Source: Adiantum capillus-veneris (lineage: Eukaryota > Streptophyta > Polypodiopsida > Polypodiales > Pteridaceae). From it: a stretch of 64,000 nt of DNA. Where the stretch lies: positions 86,752,840 through 86,816,839 of the forward strand of contig CM043971.1 in the NCBI GenBank assembly GCA_014529385.2, read 5' to 3'. A model generated the notes under the pieces. That model was not told the DNA's origin. It did no database searches and was given only the letters and a program-made list of their open reading frames with translations. Positions 33,960 through 45,100 of the stretch are shown here, one piece after another; the stretch's first letter is position 1, and each line of letters opens with the position of its first letter. A program made the translations under genes and the position numbers.

Positions 33960-34560
33960 TCCACTTCACCTATTTGCTCTTCACCTTGTCCAGATACACC
34001 ATGTCTTCATAGGTATCAACACCCTCTTCCACCTTATCTCTGATCCTTAGATGCAAGCACTTAAGAAATTGGGACAACTTCAAAAATTGATTTCCTTTCA
34101 CCCTCATGGAAACCTCTGACTTCTTCCAAAAGGTTTCAAACCGCTCAAGAAAAATAGAAAAATCCTTACTTACATCTTGGCATAACGCTTTCAGCTTAGC
34201 ACCACCAGCCTCTGTAGGAATGATCACTTCTCAAAATTGCTGCAATTCCTGCCATGAACTTTGACCATCATTCAAATTATCATACCAAATCTTTGCATGT
34301 CTGCGTATCAGCAATGGCAGCGTTTGTAGCTTTTTTGCATCTGTCAACATATGCATCGAAAGCAACCATGATTCAAAATATGATAACCAATCTTGATGGT
34401 CTTTAACATCTGTAAATATGGGGTCAAATCCTAGCTCCATCATCTCTGGTACCTTCAAACACAACCTCCAAATATTTCTACCATCCACCAATTGCTTGTC
34501 AGCTTTCAAACACCACTTTAACCTTCAAATCGGAGCATCACCTGCTCCCCCATGGGGGCA
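33960..34560 (-). pseudogene. Gag fragment of a different retrotransposon
   Basis: Two pieces in one minus-strand register (34509-34231 and 34227-33970), separated by a single stop, give DPIFTDVKDHQDWLSYFESW, LPLLIRRHAKIWYDNL, SSWQELQQF and FLERFETFWKKSEVSMR. The pattern (W-x-x-Y/F-E, aliphatic-R-x-A-x-x-W, final Phe-rich helix) is the retrotransposon Gag capsid domain. It does not match element A's Gag. It abuts element B at about 33950, so it is either an insertion site or a rearrangement joint. Confidence 0.7.
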
Positions 34561-34979
34561 CCAGAAGATGGATAGGGGAAAAGGGGAACACACCCGGAAC
34601 CCAAGTAATCTTACTCTCTATAGGGGATAATAATTTTGCAAGCTTTTAACTTAAAGCTTTTGGCATAAATTTGGAGCTTTTCTAATTGTGAGTTCAAATA
34701 GACTTATTGTACATGAGAATGAGGTGTGGCACTTGGTCTGCACATGACCTTACACCTGACTTCCGGTTGTCATATGCTGCGGCCCGCTCGGGGCATCCCT
34801 TCCAGACAAACGCATAGCAGCATCCCCCTTGCAAACACCCCTCGACTCTCCAGCCCCCCATCATGTGCTCCTCGCATTTTGCTATACTCCATGTGGTGCC
34901 CCCCAACCTACGTTTGAGTTGCTCTCCTGAGCTCCTGCTCCTTGCACTGCTCCCGTTTGTCTCTGACGATTTGCCAAAA

Positions 34980-34983
<4 letters not shown>

Positions 34984-35015
<32 letters not shown>
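34984..35015. repeat. (TC)n microsatellite
   Basis: About 16 uninterrupted TC units. Confidence 0.97.
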
Positions 35016-35018
<3 letters not shown>

Positions 35019-35878
35019 CCCTCCTCCCCCTTTTTTACTCGAAAGGCTACCTTTCCTTTCCCAATATAGCAAAGTGGTATCTTCTGAGATTCGCCCAAAC
35101 CAGACATGCGTGCAAACCTACTCAAGATGCTCTCAGATTGCTCGTTTTACTTGTGGAGTTTTCAAAGCATAATTCACACCTACTGGGTCTACTTTTGTAG
35201 AAAGCAATTAATTTCTACACGAGATTCCAAACAAATCGCAAAATTTCAAAGAAAAAGACCGCAAGCTATTGCCGTCGTCTCCTTTGTAGAGTCCCCGATT
35301 TTTGCCATCTCCGCTTCTATGCAGGGAGCACTCTCGTACTTAACCTCTCTCTCTCACCACTTTCATCCTCACACAAAGAAACTGCCTCCCTCTCTCTACC
35401 TGCTACATGTGCCTCCTCTTCCCTCATCACACCTCGCAAGGTATGGGAATTGAACTCTATTGTTGAAACTTCCTCCCCTACGTGAGAAATAACTTCCATC
35501 TTTTGTCCCCGCTCCGCAGGATCCCTCTATGGAGAGCAGAGACCCCTCCAATTGTCACAGAACTATACTATCATAGAACTATCACACGCAAAAACTCCAG
35601 ATCGAAATTATAGAGTGAGGGACGCAAGCATAGACCGTCCGAAAACATCCTTCTATCTCCCCCTCACTGCAGCAGATGGCATCTTCCTTTACGCCTCTGG
35701 AATCTCCGTGCAGCACCCTGATTCAGTGTTCATCCGTCTCTGCACTCTCAGTCGAACTGCCTTCTCCCTCGCGCATGACCTACAGCTAATACACCCCTAT
35801 GGATGCCTTCCTGTGCAAGACAGCACCTCCTGTGCCGATCTATGTCCATTGCACTGCCTCTTGCGTATTGTGCAGGGT

Positions 35879-35908
<30 letters not shown>
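35879..35908. repeat. (AG)n microsatellite
   Basis: About 15 AG units followed by GGGAGGGAGGG. Confidence 0.97.
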
Positions 35909-35912
<4 letters not shown>

Positions 35913-36576
35913 AGGGATATTGAAATCCCTTTCATTAATTAATTAAAAAGCATTGCACAATTTGCTATGCCACCTGCCATGCTGGCGGCCAACTGCCTAG
36001 GCAGCTATCACATCCTTGCCCCTAGGGACATGGCTCTGGCTGCCATGCACCCTTCACTTGCCAATATTTTCTGAGATTTCTGCTAATAAACTCATTGCAG
36101 AAGTTGACACCTACTAGCGCTTTTGTTAATGGATTTGCAATTTGCTCCTCCAATATTTATAATGAAGTGCTTTGCATGGCCTAGGAAAGCCCACCTTGCC
36201 TCTTCAATCCAGCGCAGTCACCTACTACTCCTCTATTCGATAGCTCCTCCTACCTCGCTCCTCTTGCAACTGGTTACCTGGCCACCCCTTCCCGACCACT
36301 TGGAGACTACCCCATGCAACACATGCTTGGCGACTCCTTTACCAGCCCACCATGAATGCCGTTCAGCGCCAATTGCCGACAAAATTCTTGATTCAGCATG
36401 CAGCTCTCATTTATTTCTGATTTATTTTTGCATGCTCTCATTTATTTCTGATTTATTTTCTTCTGCTTCTGTGTAAAATTTTATGCTCTGCAAGCGATAT
36501 TCTGGCCCTTGGTCGTGCCAACACCCACTGTGACAAGGCACGGAAGCTAGCTGCTGCGAACTGCATATAAGCCAAC

Positions 36577-36580
<4 letters not shown>

Positions 36581-36647
<67 letters not shown>
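36581..36647. repeat. (TC)n(AC)n compound microsatellite
   Basis: About 17 TC units pass directly into about 17 AC units. Confidence 0.97.
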
Positions 36648-36648
<1 letters not shown>

Positions 36649-37058
36649 CCAGCCGCTCTCTCTCCATGAAGCAAACCACAACTATGGCACCATGCATGCG
36701 TATATGAGGAGTCTATCTTGACCCCCGAGCCAAGAGGCGAGAGTTGCAGTTGGTAGGCAAGGGCCGTGGAAGTGCAGCTGGCATGAGGACTGTTGCCCTG
36801 AACTTAATACCTTTGAAGGAAAAGCCTTGCCCCAATGACGCATAGCTGCATGCCAGCAAAACCAAACAACGGCTATGAGCACGCTGTTCGTTTGCGCGCG
36901 CACGGACGGTTAGTGAGCTCGTGCTATGTAAAACGAGTAGCTATAGCCCAATTAGGCTTAGCACGTTCAATCGTGGCAGCAGACACTCTAAAGATCTTAG
37001 CGTAGGCTCACATGGGGCGGGGGAAATAACCTCACCTTGAGCCGGTTGGAAATTCACG

Positions 37059-37063
37059 ATAAT
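37059..37063. other. Target-site duplication ATAAT, left copy
   Basis: Precedes the TG of the copia 5' LTR; the right copy is at 42140-42144. Confidence 0.92.
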
Positions 37064-37725
37064 TGTTAAGTGTAGAGCTTGATTTACCCTTGTAATTTTC
37101 TGTGGTAAAAGCGCACATTTGTAAGGCCCCCATTATGAGGAGAAGCCATCGTGCGTGAAGGAAAATCACTCACTGGAAACCAAAAATTTTCACGGACAAG
37201 AATCAGGGGCAACATTAGAGGCCTCGGGGGCGGAGGCCCCCGATACTTTTTTTTCACCGGAATATTATGGCCGGACGGCGGCCGGAAAGTGGTCGGAAAA
37301 CAACCGGTCAGTTGGCCGATGGCCGATGGCGGGTGGTCCGAAGTCAATGGCCGGTGGTCGGAAGTCAATGGCCGGTGGCCGGTGGCCGAATTCAAAAGCG
37401 GACTTGTCTTCTCAAGGGCGGCCACACATGGGCGGATTGGAGGGTCCGATTTGGATTTATTCGCACAAGGGCGGCTACACATGGCTGTCTCTCATAAGAG
37501 AGGGCAACCATTTTGGCCAATAAAAGGAGGCCATTTCTACACACATTTCAGAGTGTGAAGTTGATGCAACAAGGTGAGTGTGAGGTGGTGAGAGTGAAGC
37601 AAAGCGGGAGCTCCATTAAGGGTATAATCCCTTTGTAAACTAGTTATTGTTTTGAAGTACTAAAGCCATTGAGTGGCTGCTTTCCCGTGGACGTAGCCCA
37701 CATTGGGTGAACCACGTATATCGTG

Positions 37726-37780
<55 letters not shown>

Positions 37781-37859
37781 ATCTCTTGTATATAAATATG
37801 TCTCTTTCCATTAAGTAATCTACTCAATTATCTATTTAGCTACGTCTTATTTCCTAACA
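37064..37859 (+). repeat. 5' LTR of copia element
   Basis: TGTTAAG to CTAACA. Contains a GC-rich minisatellite of GGTGGTCGGAAGTCAATGGCC-type units at about 37310-37395, an AATAAAAGG TATA-like site at 37519-37527, a conserved copia-type stem (CGTGGACGTAGCCC with GGGTGAACCACG), and a (CT)n tract. It carries about 50 bases (about 37198-37250) absent from the 3' LTR. Confidence 0.95.
37730..37778. repeat. (CT)n microsatellite inside the 5' LTR
   Basis: About 24 units; the matching tract in the 3' LTR (42013-42052) is about 20 units, so it has changed length since insertion. Confidence 0.95.
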
Positions 37860-37861
37860 AC

Positions 37862-37873
37862 TGGTATCCGAGC
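37862..37873 (+). other. Primer-binding site, initiator tRNA-Met (one mismatch)
   Basis: TGGTATCCGAGC two bases after the LTR end; the tRNA complement would be TGGTATCAGAGC. Confidence 0.88.
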
Positions 37874-37932
37874 AAGGTTTGCTCGTAGCTAAATTATCTC
37901 AAGGAAAGGATTCCTTGAATTGAGTGGGAGTT

Positions 37933-40308
37933 ATGGCGGAGGAAGGGAAGCTTAAGATTGAGAAGTTCAACGGCAAAAACTACCAACATTGGAAGATGCA
38001 GATTGAAGACTATCTCTACCAGAAGGACCTCTATTTGCCACTAGGCGGTCTTGCGAAGAAGCCCGCAACAATGGCAGATGAAGCATGGATTGTACTTGAT
38101 CAAAAGGCACTGGGAACAATCTGGTTAAGCTTGGCGTCAACGGTGGCCTTCAATGTTTCGGAGATGAAGACCACGGAGGACTTGATGAAGTCACTTGACG
38201 ACTTCTACGAGAAACCATCGGCATCCAATAAGGTATTTCTTATGAAGCGCTTGTTCAATCTAAAGATGGCAGAGAATGGTTCAGTTGCAGAACATCTAAA
38301 TGACTTTAACACAAACATAAGTCAACTTCGATCAGTGAAAATCAATGTCGATGACGAAGTGCGAGCTCTCCTTATACTATCATCTCTACCGGATAGTTGG
38401 GACAGCCTTGTGATGGCTGTAAGTAATTCTATCTCTGGCACAAATACTCTTAAGTTTGATGATGTTGTGGGTGTTCTCCTCAGCGAGGAAATGCGAAGGA
38501 TAAGCACAGGAGAATCATCAAGTGCTGCACTATCAGTGGAAACAAGAGGAAGGCCTAAGGAGAGGTTCAAAAACCAAAAGGGTCGTGATCGCTCAAGGTG
38601 GAGCAAGTCACGCACAAAGTCAATTCTTGAATGTTGGAACTGCGGCAAGAAGGGCCACGTCAAGAAGGATTGCTGGTCCAAGAAGAAGAAGGAGACAGAG
38701 TCTCAAGACAACAAGCCAACATCGGAGGCCAATGTGGCAGGTAAAGTAGAGAAAGATGCTCTAATTCTCTCATTAGACGATGTGTCTAATTCCTGGATAG
38801 TAGATTCCGGGGCTTCATTCCATGCGACACCACACAAGCAACATTTCCAAGACTACACCAAAGGTAATTTTGGGTATATATACTTGGGAGATGATGAAGC
38901 TTGTGATATTGTCGGCAAAGGTACAGTTTCTATCAAAACTGCTAACGGAAATGAATGGAAGCTTAAAGATGTTATGCATGTTCCTTCTCTTCGCAAAAAA
39001 TTGATCTCTACAGGACAATTGGACGATGAAGGTCACAACATTGCATTCGGAAACAAACGGTGGAAGATCTCAAAGGGATCTTTGGTGGTTGCCAAGGGAG
39101 AAAAAGTCGGTACACTTTACTTGTGTACTGTTAGCACGCAACCTTCAGCTTATGCAGCAACTACAGAAGTTGACAGTGCGGTGTGGCACTACCGACTTGG
39201 GCATATGAGTGCCAAAGGAATGCAAATCCTTCAAACAAAGAAGCTTCTATCAGGTTTGAAAGAAGTGGACTTAGAGTTTTGTGAAGATTGTGTTTATGGT
39301 AAACAAAAGAGGGTAAAATTTCAAAAATCAGGAAATGAAAGAAAAAATAAAAAACTTGAATTGGTTTATTCTAATGTTTGGGGTCCTGCAAGTAAACCAT
39401 CACTTGGTGGCTCATTGTACTATGTAACATTCATAGACGATGCGAGTAGAAAAACATGGGTTTATGTCATGAAGAATAAATCCGATGTATTTTCCATATT
39501 TCAAAGGTGGAAAGCCTTTGTGGAGAATGAAACAGGTACCAAGGTTAAATGCCTCAGATCCGACAATGGAGGCAAATATTGCAGCCAAGCTTTTGAAAGC
39601 TTTTGTACTAGCAATGGCATTCGAAGGCAAAGGAAAACCCCAAGGACACCTCAACAAAATGGGATTTCGGAAAGGATGAACAGGACAATCATGGAACGAG
39701 CACGAAGCATGCGGCTACATGCAGGCCTACCGCTTGAGCTTTGGGCGGAAGCTGTAAGTACGTCTGTGTACTTAATCAATCGGTCACCCTCAACGGCATT
39801 GGATGGGGGAGTTCTAGAAGAGGCATGGACAGGTAAACCGGTGAATTATGCATTTCTCAAAGTGTTTGGGTGTGAGGCTTTCATGCACATAGATAGAAGC
39901 CTTAGATCAAAGCTAGATGCAAAGTCCAAAAAGTGTTTCTTCATTGGCTATGGAGAAGGAGACTTTGGGTATCGCCTATGGAATCCTGAAGATGGTAAAA
40001 TCTTAAGGAGTAGGGATGTAATTTTTAACGAACAAAATATGTACAAAGATTACTTGGAAAGAAAACAAACAAAAGAAACAGGTGATGAGTACATGGAGCT
40101 TGAGGACGGTGAAGACTCAAGGACTGCAAACGGTGACAATGTGCAACAACGTCAACCAAATGAGGAGCCTCAACGTATTCCCCGAAGATCTACAAGAGCA
40201 AGTAGACCTCCAGAAAGGTTTGTTCCTTCCTTCAACCATCTCTTGATCTCATATTCTGGAGAGCCGGAATCATACGAAGAAGCTATGCAACATGAATCCA
40301 AAGAATAA
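37933..40308 (+). CDS. Copia Gag-protease-integrase polyprotein
   Basis: ATG at 37933 (MAEEGKLKIEKFNGKNYQHW). Gag (UBN2-type) occupies residues 1-230 and includes LPDSWDSLVMAVSNS. A CCHC knuckle (CWNCGKKGHVKKDC) lies at about residues 235-248. The protease active site is SWIVDSGASFHATPH near residue 290. The GAG-pre-integrase motif WHYRLGHMSAKGMQIL is near residue 420. The integrase core has FIDDASRKTWVYVMKN, CLRSDNGGKYCS (Asp) and PQQNGISERMNRTIMERARS (Glu); the first catalytic Asp region reads LVYSNVWGPA, where D-V-W is usual, so one catalytic residue is changed. The frame ends at a TAA (40306-40308) that directly abuts in-frame RT text; a single nonsense change is the simplest explanation. 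Length 791 codons plus stop. Confidence 0.95.
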   Translation: MAEEGKLKIEKFNGKNYQHWKMQIEDYLYQKDLYLPLGGLAKKPATMADEAWIVLDQKALGTIWLSLASTVAFNVSEMKTTEDLMKSLDDFYEKPSASNKVFLMKRLFNLKMAENGSVAEHLNDFNTNISQLRSVKINVDDEVRALLILSSLPDSWDSLVMAVSNSISGTNTLKFDDVVGVLLSEEMRRISTGESSSAALSVETRGRPKERFKNQKGRDRSRWSKSRTKSILECWNCGKKGHVKKDCWSKKKKETESQDNKPTSEANVAGKVEKDALILSLDDVSNSWIVDSGASFHATPHKQHFQDYTKGNFGYIYLGDDEACDIVGKGTVSIKTANGNEWKLKDVMHVPSLRKKLISTGQLDDEGHNIAFGNKRWKISKGSLVVAKGEKVGTLYLCTVSTQPSAYAATTEVDSAVWHYRLGHMSAKGMQILQTKKLLSGLKEVDLEFCEDCVYGKQKRVKFQKSGNERKNKKLELVYSNVWGPASKPSLGGSLYYVTFIDDASRKTWVYVMKNKSDVFSIFQRWKAFVENETGTKVKCLRSDNGGKYCSQAFESFCTSNGIRRQRKTPRTPQQNGISERMNRTIMERARSMRLHAGLPLELWAEAVSTSVYLINRSPSTALDGGVLEEAWTGKPVNYAFLKVFGCEAFMHIDRSLRSKLDAKSKKCFFIGYGEGDFGYRLWNPEDGKILRSRDVIFNEQNMYKDYLERKQTKETGDEYMELEDGEDSRTANGDNVQQRQPNEEPQRIPRRSTRASRPPERFVPSFNHLLISYSGEPESYEEAMQHESKE

Positions 40309-41276
40309 TGGACGAAGAGCATGCAAGTGGAGATGGACTTACTACATCGCAACCAAACATGGGATTTGATTGAGTTGTCTAAAGGTAAGCGGGCACTTCA
40401 AAACAAATGGGTGTACAAGCTGAAGGAAGAAGGTGGGAAGAAAAGGTACAAGTCTAGGCTTGTGGTAAAAGGGTTTTCTCAAAAGAAAGGTATTGACTTC
40501 AATGAAATATTTTCTCCTGTTGTAAAAATGAACTCAATTAGGCTTTGGTTGGTCATTTTAAACTAACGAAGGATATGTGTCCAAAGACACAAGAGGAGAT
40601 AGCCTATATGTCTAAAGTTCCATATGCTGCAGCGGTAGGTTCTCTAATGTATGCTATGGTCTGGACAAGGCCAGACATTGCACATGCAGTGGGAGTTGTG
40701 AGTAGGTTCATGGACAACCCAGGTAAAGAGCATTGGCAAGCTGTGAAGTGGATACTTAGGTATCTAAAAGGGACAACAACAAATGCTTTGTATTTTGGAG
40801 GAACTGATATTTTTCTAGAAGGGTATACTGATGCAGATATGGCAGGTGACAAAGATACTCGAAGGAGAACTACTGGCTATGTGTTCACGGTTGGAGGCAC
40901 AGCAGTAAGCTGGGCTTCAAAGCTACAGAAAGTGGTTTCACTTTCTACCACGGAAGCAGAGTATGTAGCAATGACGGAGACAAGCAAAGAAATTATGTGG
41001 CTTCACAGATTGTTAGAAGAGCTTGGATTCAAACAAGACAATTGTGTCTTGTACAGTGATAGCCAAAGCGCTATCAATCTTGCGAAGAACTCAGCCTTTC
41101 ATTCAAGGACAAAGGACATTGAGGTGAGATATCACTTCATACGCACTCTTTTGGAAGAGGGACAACTAAAGCTAGGAAAGGTGCATATAAGTGAAAATCT
41201 TGCAGATATGTTTACAAAGGTGGTCAACAAGGAGAAGTTGAGCTTTTGCTCATCTTCAATCGGCATTCAAGGATAA
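40309..41276 (+). pseudogene. Copia RT start and RNase H with the RT core deleted
   Basis: In frame after the TAA: LLHRNQTWDLIELSKGKRAL, ALQNKWVYKLK, KSRLVVKGFSQKKGIDF and SPVVKMNSIRL, the N-terminal RT. At about 40540 the text jumps to GHFKLTKDMCPKTQEEI, the linker to RNase H. About 200 or more residues that would include the YVDD active site are absent, and the frame changes. RNase H is well preserved (YTDADMAGDKDTRRRTTGYV, VSLSTTEAEYVAMTE, LYSDSQSAINLAKN, ENLADMFTKVV) to a stop at 41274-41276. Confidence 0.93.
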
Positions 41277-41325
41277 GAAGCCATAATGGAAAGCAGTCAC
41301 AGGTTTGGTTTGGAGATCAGTCTCC

Positions 41326-41336
41326 AAGTGGGAGAT
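41326..41336 (+). other. Polypurine tract of copia element
   Basis: AAGTGGGAGAT directly before TGTTAAG. Confidence 0.8.
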
Positions 41337-42008
41337 TGTTAAGTATGGAGTCTGATTTACCCTTGTAATTTTCTGTGGTAAAAGCGCACATTTATAAGGC
41401 CCCCATTATGAGGAGAAGCCATCGTGCGTGAAGGAAAATCACTCACAGAAAACCAAAATTTTTCACGGACTTTTTTTTCGCCGGAATATTCCTTTTCGCC
41501 AGAATATTATGGCCGGACGACGGTCGGAAAGTGGTCGAAAAACAACCGGTCAGTTGGCCGATGGCCGGTAGTCAATGGCCGATGGCCGATGGTCGGAAGT
41601 CAATGGCCGGTGGCCGGTGGTCGGAAGTCAATGGCCGGTGGCCGGTGGGCGAATTCAATGGCCGGTGGCCGAATTCAAAAGCGGACTTGTCTTCTCAAGG
41701 GCGGCCACACATGGGCGGATTGGAGGGTCCGATTTGGACTTATTCGCACAAGGGCGGCTACACATGGCTGTCTCTCATAAGAGAGGGCAGCCATTTTGGC
41801 CTATAAAAGGAGGCCATTTCTACACACATTTCAGAGTGTGAAGTTGATGCAACAAGGTGAGTGTGAGGTGGTGAGAGTGAAGCAAGGCGGGAGCTCCATT
41901 AAGGGTATAATCCCTTTGTAAACTACTTCTTGTTTTGAAGTACTAAAGCCATTGAGTGGCTGCTTTCCCGTGGACGTAGCCCACATTGGGTGAACCACAT
42001 ATATCGTG

Positions 42009-42055
<47 letters not shown>

Positions 42056-42139
42056 CTATAATCTCGTGTATATAAATTTGTCTCTCTCCATTAAGTAATC
42101 TACTCAATTATCTATTTAGCTACGTCTTATTTCCTAACA
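41337..42139 (+). repeat. 3' LTR of copia element
   Basis: Partner of 37064-37859. U5 is nearly identical; U3 differs by indels (a 50-base segment absent, more GGCCGGTGG-type units at about 41550-41678). It has a perfect TATAAAAGG at 41802-41810 where the 5' LTR reads AATAAAAGG. Confidence 0.95.
41802..41810 (+). promoter_or_regulatory. TATA box in copia 3' LTR
   Basis: TATAAAAGG, about 465 bases into the LTR; the 5' LTR equivalent is weaker (AATAAAAGG at 37519). Confidence 0.65.
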
Positions 42140-42144
42140 ATAAT
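42140..42144. other. Target-site duplication ATAAT, right copy
   Basis: Identical to 37059-37063. Confidence 0.92.
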
Positions 42145-45100
42145 CAGTTGGGAGGGAAGCAAAAAGGAATTAATTTCCTCTTGGATATCGTAAGAAAATA
42201 ATATGAATGTGCTAAAAATATAGTATATTTTCAAAAAAATAGAGTGCTTTTATTAGACACAAAAAACAAACACATTGGCAGATGAGCACACCGTCTGTCC
42301 ACGTGCAAGTGCTCATTTGCCAACATGGCTATTTTTACATCTAGCAAAAGCTTTCTATTTTTTTACATTGTCATCATATTCGTACTATTTTCTTGCAAAA
42401 TCCGGCAAGAAGAAATTTACATCAATGCATGCACGGACAAACTGCGTGCTCACTGTCCTAATCTGTTCTTCTAGTGATTGTATAAAATGCTGTATGTTCC
42501 GTATACAATTAATGATTGTACAAATTTTTTTTGTTCCTTACACAATTAAGACTGTTGACATGGAATCAGAGGTGCCACAAACCATTGGATGCATGAGATA
42601 CAACATGACGCTCAGGATCATCCACTGGGGGTTTAGGGTTGTGACTTGGAAATCCCAAGCATCTTACAAAAAATAACGTAGTTGAAAATTATATATAGTT
42701 GAAAATCCTACAAGATTACATGCACATGCGTGATAAATGATAAGCTTTGATCCTAGTGAAAAGGTAGGTTAACAACCCTTTTCCTTTGTAGTGAGGATGA
42801 GATTGTCTCATATGTATGAGATTTTTTTTTTCTTGTTTGATAACATTAATTTCTCACAGGTTGATATGCTCTTGGTACCTACATGTTTAAGTTCTTGGTT
42901 GCATTGGCTGCAATGTAGTAGGAATGTTTGGGATGAAGAGATCAATCTACAAGCAAGGTGTCTTGCTTAGCCCAATTGGTTCAAGGACTAATGCTACAAA
43001 GGGGGGATTAGTGGACTCTCACTATAGGGGGCAAACAATTTGGAAAGATCAAATGTTCATATCTTTGATAGAAACTTTATGCTAGCTTAGTTCAATGATA
43101 TCGTGCATGAAAGCATTGAGCTGATATATTTAATAGGGTATAGGGACAACTGTACAAGCCAAGAATGGAAAAATGGACTGGCTACATTGGCTACTCTGAT
43201 GGCTACTTGGGTTGTTCTCTCTAGGGGACAAGGAGATAATTGACCTTTTGTGGAAGCTACTAGATAAGGATTAAGCAAGGTCTTTTGCTATGAATTTTGC
43301 ATGATCACCTTTTTGTAAATGTTCTCCTTTCATAGCATCTCCACTGACAATTTTTAGTATGTCATCGAAGAAAGAAAAAACTAGCTACAATAATGGAAAA
43401 GACATTTCATGCCACTCTAGCAGCCAATGGTTTTTATCGTCTTTGGGCATGCAACGGAATTGCTATGATTTAACATCATTTCATACATATGAAAATATAT
43501 GTTTATCTTGTAAGATGTGAAATAGTACTTTAGTTCAAAAAATTTAAGCTCTAGTTTGTATCCTCTTTATGTATTGTCCTACCTGATAATTTTCATATAA
43601 TTTTATATTTTGCACAATGGGTTATTATGTCTCTCCTAGCCCTCAAACAAGGAATCACAACACACTAGAAAACAAGAAATGTCAAAAAATGCTAGAGTAT
43701 TTGTTCCTTTTTGCCTCAAGGACGGAAGATTTTACATATTCATTGTCATTAAGTATCCCCTAAAGATCTACTACCATATGTCATTTGCATCAAGTAGAAG
43801 GGCCCCTCCAAAAGAGAAATCAATTCGTATACAATTAAATAGATGATAATTTGTTGTCATGCCCTTGCCTTTGAAAGTGGCGACATATGTACAAAAACTG
43901 ATGTTGGCATCCATCCCATAGTGATTTTATTAGGTGGTAAATCTTGAAAATAGCATGCCATTCTTACACCATTTCTATCTGTTCAAATGGGTTTTTGTGG
44001 AATTCTCTGGAAATTTCTTACCCCTTGTTTGCAACCTTCACACACTATATCTTCATTTAAGCTATTTTGCTTACTTATACAAATAATTTATTCCTTTACC
44101 AACCAAAAGACTAAATAAATTACTAAAGTTAATCTAAATAAATGAATCATGATGACTCTAACCTTAGTGTTTATGTTTCCCCTTTAAACAAGGAGTACCT
44201 GAGAGTATGGTTGTGTTAGTAGATGAAGGTCAACATCCATGTACTCAATATATTCCTCACATTTTTATACTTTGTAATCAAGGTTATTATCAAATCATGG
44301 ATTCTTTGGACATTTGTATTCAAATCCCCACTACCAACTTTAGTGCGTATTCAAAATATGTAAGTGTAGCATGTGAGTTCACCTTCAAGGGGATTTTAAT
44401 ATATCAAGTAGTTACAAAGTTATATTTACAAGAGGCGTTAAAAAATAGAAAACTTAAATAAAGGTACAGATTTATGAAGAAGAGAAGTCTTTTAGTTCAT
44501 GTTGAAGTGTGTATGTAGAGGTGTTTTATAAATACCTCTTGAATGCACACACTATAGGTATTTTTGAAAGGTGGACCCCTTGGTTGAAATCTTTTATGTA
44601 GATTTTAGACATGTTGCACATATCATTGGGTTTCCCTGGACTTGAAAATCTATCACATGAAATAAGAGGAGTAGATTGTTTGTTTCCAAGAGTTCAATAA
44701 GTCTCCACAATTTGTAAGAGGAAAAAGTATTTGTTTCTTTAGGCTATAACATTGAGAGGTGGGATGGGAAAAATTGCAAGCTTATATGAAAATAGGAAGG
44801 TTGAACATGAGTACCTTAAGGTTGATAATAACAAACTAAAAAGTCTCATGACATTCAAAAGATTTTGTACAACTACAAGAATTTGCAAAATTCTACCCAC
44901 AACTTGAAAAGAACAAAATATTTTTTCAAAAGCTCTAAATTAGAAGCTCCCAAAAATAAAGCACTCCTCTCTATAGCCCAAGATAATCACTACACCTCAA
45001 TCCACTAGAGTTCACATTCAAAACTCACACAAATCGATAGCAATCCACACTGGTTGGCTCGTTTATGACCGTGCCATAGCACACACCACTCTCTGTTTCT

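Larger units (their letters stand above)
34561..37058. other. Intergenic, microsatellite-rich, no supported gene
   Basis: Pyrimidine-rich and GC-richer than its surroundings, with three dinucleotide tracts listed separately. Short ORFs are composition artefacts: they shift frame across the repeats and show no domain. I see no LTR boundaries. Confidence 0.5.
37064..42139 (+). mobile_element. Ty1/copia element with deleted RT core
   Basis: LTRs at 37064-37859 and 41337-42139, an initiator-Met-type primer site, a purine tract before the 3' LTR and ATAAT duplications on both sides define the element. Coding order is Gag, protease, integrase, then RT start and RNase H, the Ty1/copia order. The best preserved autonomous-looking ORF in the window is here. 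The RT palm is missing, so this copy cannot replicate alone. Confidence 0.96.

Noticed and set aside
34694-36903. ORFs of 60-143 codons on both strands
   Set aside because: They span microsatellites, lack domains and overlap each other on opposite strands; best explained by composition.
37084-37558. ORFs in both strands of the copia LTR
   Set aside because: They are produced by the GC-rich minisatellite in the LTR and are repeated in the 3' LTR; no domain.
42275-42676. 133-codon ORF after the copia element
   Set aside because: No domain, Phe/Ser/Tyr-rich composition, no supporting signals.
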